Below, piece after piece: positions 48,443 to 58,218 of a DNA stretch of 64,000 nucleotides (position 1 is its first letter; each line of letters begins with the position of its first letter). The translations under genes and the position numbers were made by a program. The DNA is from Coprinellus micaceus (taxonomy: Eukaryota; Basidiomycota; Agaricomycetes; Agaricales; Psathyrellaceae), in NCBI GenBank assembly GCA_951394405.1, contig OX596345.1:1612001-1676000 (forward strand), in the 5' to 3' direction. The notes under the pieces are model-generated. The model was not told where the DNA came from. It made no database searches and saw only the letters and a program-made list of their open reading frames with translations.

Positions 48443-50584
48443 CTAGGCCTCACCTATCACCATCCCGGCCTCTGCGTCCTGCAGAAAGCATTGTTGCATC
48501 ACCGTCTGCGCGCCACCAGACCTGCGCCATCATATCCCCCTTATACTTGGCCTCGAGTGCATCGAGCTGTTTCCGCAAATGTTCGGACTCATTTCTGTAC
48601 TGACCTGAACGAGATCGGGTTTTTCTATACTTTTCCTTGAGCTTCTTCATGTCCTGTTCAAGCTCACTGTATGCTTTCTGCTCCGCAGCTAGTGCTGTGC
48701 GAGAATCCCGGTTCCTCTCCTTCAATTCCCCTGCCGGTGGGCTTAGCATGAACTTTTGTAAGGGAGCATTGTATGCCAGCATACCAGCTTCTTTGAGAAG
48801 AGCGCGGTGCTCGGCCTCGAGTGCGCCAAGTGCACCCTGCCGGCGCTCGAACTCAGTTTTGTACGCGGTGAGCTTTTCCGTGAGCATGGTTTGGGTTTTC
48901 TCCTTCCCAGATAGTTTTGTGCGAAGACCTTGGTTTTTTTCCTTCTGTTCGTCTACCCGGGGGTTTAGCATAAACTTTCATGAACAAGATAGAAGCATCG
49001 TATGCCAACTCACTGGCGTCTTTCTCCAGCCGTTTGTTGGTCTCGCACAATCGCCCCATATCCTGGATGGATTTGTTGCGGTCGCCAAGAACCGTGCGAT
49101 GCTTGATCTCGAGTGTATCAAGCTCATTCCGAAGGCGCTTGGACTCCATTTTGTACTGGTCTGCCTGAGATTGAGCGTTGCTCAGTTGTTGTGTGAGGTT
49201 GCCGACAGCGGTTTCGGCCTTCGTTTGAGCTTCGTGGTGCGTGGGTACGGCATCGCGCAGGTCTTGAATGGCCTTTTTAAGTTTCTGGTTTTCTTCCTTG
49301 AAATTATCTGGGTGTGGATTTCATACCAACTTTCTTCCGGGGAATGGCATCTCGACGCACCAGCATCTCGCCGTTTCCGTCTCAGTGTACTATCAAGGTC
49401 TGCGAGAGATTTCTTCAGCTCTTCTTGCTCCTTCTTGAGTTTCTGGTTTTCTTCCTCGAGACTGTCTGTCGATGGATTTAGCACACACCTTCATCGGCCA
49501 GGGAGGAATGCCATGTCACGCACCGGCATCTTGCTGTTTTTTCCTCAGTGAGCATTGAAGTTCTGGAAGTGATTTCTCCAACTCCTCTTTCTCCTTCTTC
49601 AAATCCTGAAAGGCCTTGTAGGAGCCGGGGTCATACTTGTTGTCCAGGGAGATCCTCCTGGACACTTTATCCAGTTTACTAGCGAAGAACTCTTGAATGT
49701 CTCGCTCTGGGCGGCTAACGATAAGGATTCGGAACCGGAATGCAGGGTCTTCCACCACACTCTGAAGTGCAGTTAGAATTTCAGTCCAGACCGCCCCGTT
49801 CCCGCTCTGCGATCCGTAGCTCTCGGCCACTTTTTCCAGCCCATCGATTATCATGACGAAGGATTGATCGGAGGGCATTTGAGCGTCGGAGAAGGGTTTC
49901 AGGAAGAGCGCCTTGCACTGCTCTTGTAGGCGTTTGCTAAAAATCGAAGGGTCCCTCCCTATGGACGTCAGCACCCTTTCCCGTAGACCGAGAGGGCCGT
50001 TGTGCTGGGTGAGGCTATACGCTAGCGTTGGTATGAGAGACCGCTTCTCCGAGCCGGAGCACGACGCGAAGAAGCTGGCGGCGATGACCCCTTGCTCCTT
50101 GCATATCTCTGCCACCGACCCTGCGATGGCTGTCTTGCCGCATCCTGCAGGCCCAGATAGCCACATAATCTTCCCGTCCTTGTCCTGATTGGAGATCCAT
50201 CCCATAATTTTCTCCCGGACAGCGAGTATGGTCTCTGGATGGAAACTGGGTGAATCGCGGCGCTCGTCTGACTCGTGGAATGCTCCTTCTGCGATGTTGA
50301 TGCGGAGCTCTGTGTCCTGAGAATCAGCAACCGGGCCACGTCTTCGTTTACGCACGAGGATCGCCCACCTCGCATGCCAGCGTGGGCCAGATTTCCATTG
50401 GCGTCAATCTGGTTGGGAAAATGCCCCCCTGTGGAAGAGGGACATACTGGTCAGCGTGTTCGTGGGCGATCGTGTCGGGCAACCCACCTTCGATTACGAT
50501 CGTCCTTGAGCTGTGGTCATGATAGTTCTGCGTGTTGACCTGACTCGCCTCGCCGATGTTTAGATGCGAAGAATGGTCGAACAT
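48443..50584 (-). CDS. NACHT NTPase with Num1-like coiled-coil tail
   Basis: Eight exons: 50584-50488, 50446-50369, 50309-49524, 49465-49361, 49307-49014, 48952-48785, 48730-48522 and 48478-48443. They close in phase to 590 residues. The N-terminus (MFDHSSHLNIGEASQVN) and GAFHESDERRDSPSFHPET are typical of fungal NWD-type NLR proteins. The NACHT domain has Walker A GPAGCGKT (about 111-118), Walker B VMIIDGLEKV (about 205) and the LIVSRPERDI block. In place of WD40, ANK or TPR repeats, residues about 300-580 are a coiled coil coded by five exons, most joined by phase-1 introns. These exons resemble NUM1-like exons 3-4 (DNFKEENQKL against DKFKEENWNL). Fungal NLRs act in non-self recognition and cell death. 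Here the ligand-sensing repeats are absent, so role and partner are unknown. Confidence 0.85.
48522..49600 (-). repeat. Iterated coiled-coil exons related to NUM1-like exons 3-4
   Basis: Four intron-bounded units, each starting with a (D/G)xxKEEN- or ELKERN-like motif after a phase-1 intron. Introns at 48731-48784 and 48953-49013 share GTATG(C/T)TGGCATA-like starts and a GCTAA(A/G)CCC motif near the acceptor with the NUM1-like intron at 45650-45704. This supports duplication of exon plus intron, not convergent coiled coils. Confidence 0.75.
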
Positions 50585-51855
50585 TATGAACAGTGATCAC
50601 TGGTTGGTGGTCAAGGTGGAAGGAATGTCGAGGGGATGGCGTTGGACCGGATATATATATGGGCGCATCTGACTCACTCCAGGCCCAACTCCACGGGCGC
50701 CTATTTTCGAAGATGGTTCTGAGAGGGTGACTTGGCGGGCGGTCACGACGGAAGATTAGCAACATTAGCGACACAGGCTTCCATGTGAAAACGGCCGTAT
50801 GTTAGCGCAAAGCAAACCACAGCCCATCGGGGAAATCCAGTTTCTCCCTGGAGTCGGTCCTTGAGCGAGTCATCATCAAGAAGTGGTTTGCCGCTTGACA
50901 TATGCTCCTAGCAGGAACCTCGTGAAGTGGGTGTAGATACTGGGGCTGATTCTTCCCGCCATGCCGATATCGCAGACAGATCTGGGGGTTCTCTCCGTTT
51001 CAGACGCTACTTGGGGTTGCGTGGTCAGTGGTGACTGCGCTGAACCTGGGAAGCACACACACACGGGCATACACATACAAAGCACACGAGCGCCGACAGT
51101 TGGTTCGGATATGCCCCGGTGGCACCCGCTAATCGCCCGTTACCTGTGCAGTACGCCTTCGGCAACTTGTGGCCTCAACAGGCTCAACCGCTCAACGAGG
51201 CGTGTAGTATTCTCCCGGATGCCCAGCCTATCCTCGAAGGCAGGCTTCCCAAGGTGGCCCGCACGAGCTCGAGCTGTGATACAAACTTGAGAATGCACAT
51301 GCCACCACTAGTGACTACAGGAGATGGAGACTTTAGATATTCATATGGCGCTTGTAGAAGAGTGTGTGGAGGGACACAACGTACCTATCGTCGTACATGG
51401 AGGGGAACATGATGCTGGTCGCTTTTTGGCTGCCCTGAACCCCCAGGCCGACCTCGGAAAATGATTTCGACACCGCCCGAGGTTACTAGGTATTGACTTA
51501 AAGTAGCTGGGATCGAGGATGCGGTTGGTTCACTCTATTAGTGGCCCTTGACCTCAGTTTCCAAGATATAGTCGCAGCGCTGGTAATAGGGTTACCACGT
51601 TCTTGATGGTAGAATTAGGATCCCAACACGAACTTGAACACGGTTCTTTGAACTTGGACTACCATCATCCTACGCAATGCTCCGGAAAATCTCACATACA
51701 GCTGTAGCAGGTGTAGGTCGTCGTCACAACGCTCCATCCTGTACTAGGTTGAGCTCACATACCGAGGACTCGTCCACCCCTGACAGGCCTTGAAATGGCC
51801 AAGTTGGGCAGCTCTTTCCGCTCATTCAGTGACTCCTTGTCGAAAGGGTTTTGCT
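50585..51855. other. Intergenic, divergent flank
   Basis: Promoter side of the NACHT gene (-) and of family copy C (+). An ATG at 51677 starts MLRKISHTA, similar to the MLRSIL and MLPRIS starts of copies B and A, but it stops at 51788. No other gene is recognised. Confidence 0.45.
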
Positions 51856-53027
51856 ATGGGTAGTGTCGCGTCTTACCGGCTGCTGAACGGCGTTGCTGGA
51901 TCGAGCGTTGATTCGGAACTACCGATGCAAAGGGACTCGGAGGTAAGTTGTGTCCGTCCTCTTGTAGCTGCGGGCATCGTTCCTCACCACGTTGTCGACA
52001 GAAGAGGAGATGGTCACGGTCGATGATATCAACCCTCAATCCATCAGAGTACAGAATTCAAGATATCGTCGATTTGTCTGGCGCCCGGACGAAACACCTT
52101 TCTTTTGCGGGCTGTCCGGCTCGGGAGTCGGCATGCGGCACCGCGTACGGGGCACACCGCGACCGCGCGACGGGAACCTCAATAGTGGAACCGTTTCCTC
52201 CTAGCACGAAGGGCGTGTTCTATTTTCATGACCGGTCAAGTGTGCACCCTGTCGCAGGCGATGTTCGCTTCCGCGTCCTCCCCGTCGATGAGGTTCAGGA
52301 CTGGAGTTCCGTCGATACGGTGGACCTCTTCGCAAGAGGGCATGATTTGGTCGACTATAGCGGCCTCGGACCTTGGTGTATATCGCTTTTGCGCATCCTT
52401 TACGGAGCACACCCGGCGCTCCGCGACTTCATGAAATTGAATGGGTACATCTCTGAGGCTGCTGAGGAAGAAGTGCGCCGTTTAATCTCCACGAAGAAGT
52501 TGCCTGGTGCCGTGGGGGGAGGATACATTGTCGAGAAGGTCACAGACCCTTTTGTTTTAGATCTATCGAACAAAAACAAGAGATTCGTCTTCCTTCAAAA
52601 AGAAGGCATCGCGCCTGCCCTGGTCAATCTCTCGCGAGGTACCTCTAAGTCCGTATACTCTGGTGCGAGGGTGTTTTTTCAATTTAAGTTTCTAGCTGTA
52701 TCTTACGGGTGATTTTGTCTAGGCACCGTGCTCGTGCGTTTTGAAGCGGTATTGGTTCGACAGGGGAAGAATCAAGAGCTTCACAAGAAAGTGGCTCTAC
52801 GGGTCCTCAAGTTCCTGAAACCCCCCGATCCCAGCGACCTGGTCGTGCAGCAGGAGGGCGAGCTTATCAAGCAATATAGTCACAGAGACAAGGTGGAGGC
52901 ACCGTGGATAGGGAGAGCGCCGAAGTTCATGAGCCCCTCGTCGCTGGCACTCTTAGAAGAGACCTACCTCCCTGCAGATGCCCGCTCAGGGCGATGGGTG
53001 CGGTACACAGGGCGCAAATCCGCATAA
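51856..53027 (+). CDS. Uncharacterised paralogous family, copy C
   Basis: Family not recognised. The model with exons 51856-51942, 52002-52662 and 52723-53027 closes in phase to 350 residues, so this is the best intact copy. Key blocks: TKGVFYFHDRSSVHPVAG, RFRVLPVDEV, LFARGHDLVDYSGLGPW, LRDFMKLNGYISEAAEE, DPFVLDLSNKNKRFVFLQ and VLKFLKPPDPSDLVVQQEG. Intron positions match copies A and B. It has no signal peptide or clear membrane segment in this model. The earlier ATG at 51677 resembles the start of the other copies, so a longer N-terminus with an extra intron is possible. The well-kept HxxSSxHPxAGD block could be an active or binding site. Confidence 0.65.
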
Positions 53028-53897
53028 CGCATTCCTTCAAGTGTTCGCTCCCAACTCCACTTCTCTGCTCTTGACCTCGCTTCAGACTCGCGTCGGAGAA
53101 GGGATGCTGAAGAGGTGTTCGGCAGGGGATTTCTTTCTAGAGCTACAGCATGACTATATACGACAAATACTAGAGGTTGAATGGCATGAAACTAAAAAGA
53201 CATGAATCGAGCAAGGAACAAAGTACGATGGAGGCAATGGGAATACCAAGCAGTTACAACTGTACTGCAAAGTACCGAGACCGGTCGCCGAACAAGCGGG
53301 AAAGAGACAACGCACAAGAACATCATCACAACCGCCAACAGCATAATCATAAAAACAGAAGTAAAGCAGAGTCCCAGCAATCGAACAACGCGGGAACCGC
53401 GAAACCGACGGGGAAATTTTGCCAGAGAACAAGAGAAGAACGAAGCGGTCAGTGGTGATACAAGAAAGAGCGGTAGGGGCCGGGTATGTAGCTCAACAGT
53501 AATGAATGAGTGGAGGAAGCTTGAGGGGAGAGATAAATAAGTAGAGTCTAAGAGGTTGTTACAAAACGTCCAATGCGAATGATATTTTGATGGCTGTAGT
53601 TCGAGACTAAGGAACCGTGAGCGAAACAGGCTAGGGAGGAAGCTGGACGGAAGCTGGAATCTGAGAGCCTCATGCGAACGAGCTTGGTCCTTCACGGCTC
53701 GCAAGTCTGGAGGTGGCGAGGAAGATGACTAGGGTAAACTGGTTGGGGATATCTTCGCCCATTTCCCACCCATTTCTGGAAAGCGGCTCTCCGCGAACCA
53801 CGATCGCTCACCCGAACCTGGCCCAAAAACGCAAGGCCCCGCCACCTAACCTCCACGAACCTGGGTCCTCCTCTCCTGCACCACCAACCGGATGGCC
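53028..53897. other. Convergent intergenic region
   Basis: Between the 3' ends of family copy C (+) and the phosphodiesterase (-). A-rich in 53200-53450. No gene is supported. Confidence 0.4.
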
Positions 53898-56277
53898 TCA
53901 TTGAGCAGTCGCCTCTATAATCAAACTATGGGCGGACGAAGCCCGGTTAACTGGGATGACGATCGGTACGGGTGATAGTGGCGATATCGGTGAGCGTGGC
54001 CTCCCACCGCCACTCAGAAAGACCGGAGGCCCTGTTGGTGGAGGTGCGACGGAGTTAGGCGTCGGTGGCGAGTAACTCGAGCCCGACTCCGATGCGACCG
54101 TCGAGAGGGGTGAGAGGGGAGGAAAGCCGTGGGTAATAGTGGACGAGCCAAAGCTCCCAATACCCGATATACCCAGGCCGACTCCAAGATTATGGTTGGG
54201 CCCCGCACCGTTGCCGTTGAGTAGGGAGGAGGTGACACACCAAGAGTTACGGTGGTTCGCCTTGTTCAGCTGGCGCATGCTGAGGCGACCTGCAGCTCGA
54301 ATCGCTTCGTGTGGGTCTTGCGTGTTACTCGGGCTGTTTGAGTTCAGGATGCTCCCACTGCTGCTTCCCGAGCTGGAGGGTGTGTGTCGTCGGTTACCAC
54401 CAGTGAAGCTGACTATGCTCGGGCTATGTGCAACCGCGTCGGAGGTTGGGGAGAAGATCGCTGTTGAAAAGATGCTTTCGCATGGGCTCGTAGGATCAGA
54501 CTCTGACGATGCTACTGAATTTGCGGTCGAGATCGTAGTAGAGGGTGTAGGAAGTAGGCTTGATGATCCTGAAGGCAACGTGAGGGGGAATGCAGACTGG
54601 AAGTCGCTGGGTTGTCGGGGAGACCTCGGAGGGGGAGATGTTGGGTTAGGAGGCGATATGCCGTTACGTGATTCCAGGTCGGCTTTGCGCGTGAGCCATC
54701 GCTCCAAATTCATATCGCAGTGCTGGTAATATCGAGCCATTTCTAGGATACAGGACATCGTGAGAGAGCGCTCTAGTGAAAGAAAGCGTAGATAGAATGT
54801 AACGTACCCGGAATAGCACCCACTGACGCGAGTAGCAACGGTTTCGCGAATGTGGAAATGAAGAATATTTGGGACTTGGCGGCGGAGAGAGGATCATCTG
54901 CAGGTTGTACGCTTTGTTGTAAGCAGAAGTGCTCTTCTAGTTCAGCCTGGGCGGACCACTCTTGCATGAGTGCCGAAGCCCAGTGCTCGGCCACTGGAAA
55001 CGGTCGACTCTGTACGTATTCATTAAACTGTGATATCTATCACCACGGAATATAGCAACGTACCGGATTGCTGATGTCCGCGTTTTTGAGGAGTGCCTGA
55101 CATGCCAGAATCTGGCGTTGGAACAGGGGTTCGCGATGTCCATTCAGTTCCTGTTGGAAGCGTTGCATGAAATCGGCGTGCACGCTCATATCGGTCGCGA
55201 GAACGGCCTGGAGCAACAGCTTCTTGAACCGGACGCCGTTTGCTGGATCATCCAGAAGAACGCCGAGTCCGTGCATTCGCATGACACGGAGAAGAAGCTG
55301 ACAGTGCAGTTGCTCCAAGGCTGATCGACCGTCAAACACCAATGACAGAGGGGTTTGTGCGTTTTTCTAGGGTCATACAGTGGTTCAGACGATTCGCGAG
55401 CGAGCAAGATAGGTCTAGACATACCATGAATACATTGGTCACGCCGGGGTGCCCAACATCGTGCCCAATTGCGGCTATGTAGAGCGCGAAGATCTCGCGT
55501 AGGCCTAGTGTGTGGACGAGGGATTCGTGGGTGTATTTTTCGAGTCGGGGCCGCCACTTTCGATCGGCGGGTTGTAGAAGGATAGTTACTGGCGGTACCA
55601 TGTGAGCAGTGCTAAGATAGCATTGAATAGCTTGTAGAACGTCGAGGGCATGTTCGAAGTTGTGGTAGGTGTTTTCGTAGCGATATATCTGCCGTAAATG
55701 GTGGACGAACACCGATACTCGTGCTGGAAGAGTTCGGTCAATCCTACACATCCAACGTAGTGACTTTATACTCACATAACGGTACACCCACGGCCTCCTC
55801 CATCCCCTCTATGCGGTACAACACTTCAAATAGAATGATGGTGCACGCCAATATCTCTTCCTCGGGCAGCCGGTGAGGCTCGAAATGCCAGATGTCCAAT
55901 GAGCGGATGAGCCTCGATCGTGCGGGGTTGGAGAGGGGTGTGGGGACGCTAATTGATCGATCAGTTGGCTATCGCCCACGTCGGCGAAAAGGACCCACTA
56001 TTCAGAAACGTGCTCGTTGACAGCGTTCAGTGTTTGGGTGTACATCTCGCTCAGCAATTCGGCGAATTGGGTGGTCCTGGACATCAGGGAGGTCAGAGGT
56101 AAACCCCAGTGGTTCCCAAGGGACGTACTCGACTTCGGTACCCACCCATCCCCTGCCCTGGCCGCTGTTCGTCGTGGCGAGACGCAGGCCTCCAACGTCT
56201 GCACTCCGGCGTTTCCACCGGCGATGGTTGTGGGAGGAGATATACGACTGGTTCAGGGCTGCGACACCGCAAATCAT
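53898..56277 (-). CDS. Cyclic nucleotide phosphodiesterase (class I, PDEase_I)
   Basis: Seven exons: 56277-56129, 56076-56010, 55968-55776, 55723-55425, 55366-55064, 55009-54808 and 54742-53898. They close in phase to 685 residues. The HD-type catalytic core is complete: TYHNFEHALDV, IAAIGHDVGHPG, LHCQLLLRVM, ATDMSVHADFM, ADISNP and AEHWASALMQEW. The His and Asp metal ligands are all present. FEPHRLPEEEILACTIILFE precedes the core as in high-affinity fungal PDE2-type enzymes. A Ser/Pro-rich tail of about 270 residues follows. Role: hydrolysis of cAMP, lowering PKA signalling. The second intron is only about 41 nt. The start at 56277 is the first ATG of an open exon; the N-terminus is poorly conserved, so the start is less certain than the core. 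Confidence 0.88.
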
Positions 56278-57279
56278 GGTCGATACTGGATGCTGGTACG
56301 TCGCTGCTGGCCCTGGGTGGTGTGTATATAAAGTACGAGCAGCGAGGTGGAGCAGAACGAGGCGGAGGATGGAGGAGGTGGTCGTCAATGTTGAATAGCC
56401 GTGGAAAGATGGGGCTAGTTCCTCGGTCTCGTGGTCGATGTCAGGGTTGCTCTCGTGGCCCCCTCGTGGGTGATCGTCGATTTTGACCCAGAAGAACAAG
56501 GACCCCGCAATCAGCCGGCTACAGACACCGAAAGCAATATCTCTCCCTCTCCTTCAAGCAAGGGTGACGCTCTCTGCTCAAGGTCAAGTCAAAGAATGTG
56601 TCGGCCAGAGGCTTTGAAAGATAAAAAGAGGAGGAACCTTTCCCCCGGACTGCGCAATCGAAGCAGTGCAGAGAATACAAGGCGCTTATTCGTTCCAGGC
56701 TCGGTCTTGCGCGGTGTTATCACGAAAAGTGGCCCTTTGTTCGACATCGTCGTAGAAGCTGGCCGGAACGTCGCTGGGATACTTTCAAGGCGTGTCGAGT
56801 TGTAGAAGTCGAGACGCCGTGATGACTGGGCGCTAATGGACAGATTTAGCACCTAACGACAATCGAGCCCAGAAAAGCTATCAGCGATTGCAGTCTTTGT
56901 TTCTGAGGCTCCGTTCTGCACACGACCCGCCAAAGTTGGTTCTAGATTCAGCAAGGCCATCGAGCTCTTACCTTTGATCTTCCACACAGGGAGACTTACG
57001 TCGTCGAGTCGCCCTCACATGTGCGCTCGCTCCAGAAGGGTGCATAGCCTTGCCTGTGAAATAGAAGGGAGCTGGGGAACTTAACAAAGGGAGTAGGAAC
57101 AAAGGAGAGGAGGTACCACGCGAAGATATCGGCGTCGAGATCAATCCGCCGCCACTTCTCCGGTGCCTGTGGAGCCCTCACTCGAAGTCCAAAACTGATC
57201 GCAGGGATCCCAATGGACAAAGACCCTTTAAAAGGACCACGAGCAGGCTGCAATCCAGTCTAGTACACAATGGCTACAT
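56278..57279. other. Intergenic, about 1 kb
   Basis: Upstream of the phosphodiesterase and before the hAT-type element. It contains short open frames on both strands without recognisable features. Confidence 0.4.
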
Positions 57280-58061
57280 TAGGGCTCCAACCATATACTA
57301 TCCCTATACGGGTCGGGCCATATAGGGATAGGGTATAGGGTAGTATAGGGTATTAATACCTATAAAGAGGGATAGGGATAGGGTTGTGCTGTTGGCGCTG
57401 AGATCGGTCACATGTTGCTCACGCCGCCACTCGCCCTCCTCCGGCACATCCATTTTTCTTCGAAAACAAGGGTCCCGGAGGCCATAATATTGTGTGTAGC
57501 TGCTAGATAGCAACCATGGAACACACATGTAGACCCATTTCCAACTTTATTCGCGTTCCAAACGAGATATTCATTATTTGGGCTCAAACGTCAACCGTGA
57601 GCTTCTGAGAAGAGCGATGCATTTAGGCGCTTGTCAAAAACCTCCCATTTTTTGCCGTCGTCACCGGGAATTGGGATACTGGTAAACACAGTCTGAGTGT
57701 GGCCATTATTTTAGCAAGAGGGAGGTTCGCTGCGCATTGAATGCGAGTTTAAGCGCCTTGAGTTTGCGGGTGCAGTCACCTGACAACTGCTATGGAAATC
57801 CGCTCCTGGTGCCTCGGAGACCATGAAGGAAGGGGCGGGGCAAATTGGGCGAACCCTTAGAGCTGGAGCGGACACACCCCAGCAGCAGTCGGTCACTGCA
57901 GCACTCAATAACTGGGCTGTAACTAACAACCCTATACACCCTGTATTATAGTATAAATACCATATACTATACAGCCGACAAAAAAGGGTTATAGGGATAG
58001 GGATAGGGATGGGATAGTACCCTATTAATAGGGTATCGTATAGTATATGGTTGGAGCCCTA
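57280..58061. mobile_element. Non-autonomous hAT-type element (782 bp)
   Basis: Terminal inverted repeats of 22 bp begin TAGGGCTCCAACCATATAC at both ends. They are flanked by a perfect 8-bp direct repeat GGCTACAT at 57272-57279 and 58062-58069. An 8-bp target duplication with TAGGG-type ends is the hAT signature. Just inside each end are many GGGATA and TATAGGG repeats, like the subterminal transposase-binding motifs of hAT elements. No transposase frame is visible in the 500-bp interior. Confidence 0.85.
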
Positions 58062-58126
58062 GGCTACATCCCCTGCTCAGTGCTGCCTAAGTAACACATC
58101 GTGAAGGGAGGAGAAGCAAAAACGAC

Positions 58127-58218
58127 GTCACCTGAGCGATTCGAACACTCGCGTGCAAAGCACAACCGCTAGGCTATCAAATAGCAGGCGATCCCGTTAA
58201 CCACTCCGGCAAAGTGAC
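58127..58218 (-). tRNA. tRNA-Ser(GCU) with an 11-nt intron
   Basis: The reverse complement folds as a class II tRNA. Acceptor stem GTCACTT pairs with AGGTGAC, and the D arm is CCG/CGG. Anticodon stem ATCGC pairs with GCGGT once an 11-nt intron (TTTGATAGCCT) after position 37 is removed, leaving the loop CTGCTAA with anticodon GCT. A long variable arm with a GTGC/GCAC stem and a T arm GAGTG-TTCGAAT-CGCTC follow. Mature length is about 81 nt. It lies 65 bp from the end of the hAT-type element. Confidence 0.85.

Noticed and set aside
48637..49551. 304-codon + strand open frame rich in Ser/Phe
   Set aside because: Antisense shadow of the coiled-coil exons of the NACHT gene; crosses all their introns.
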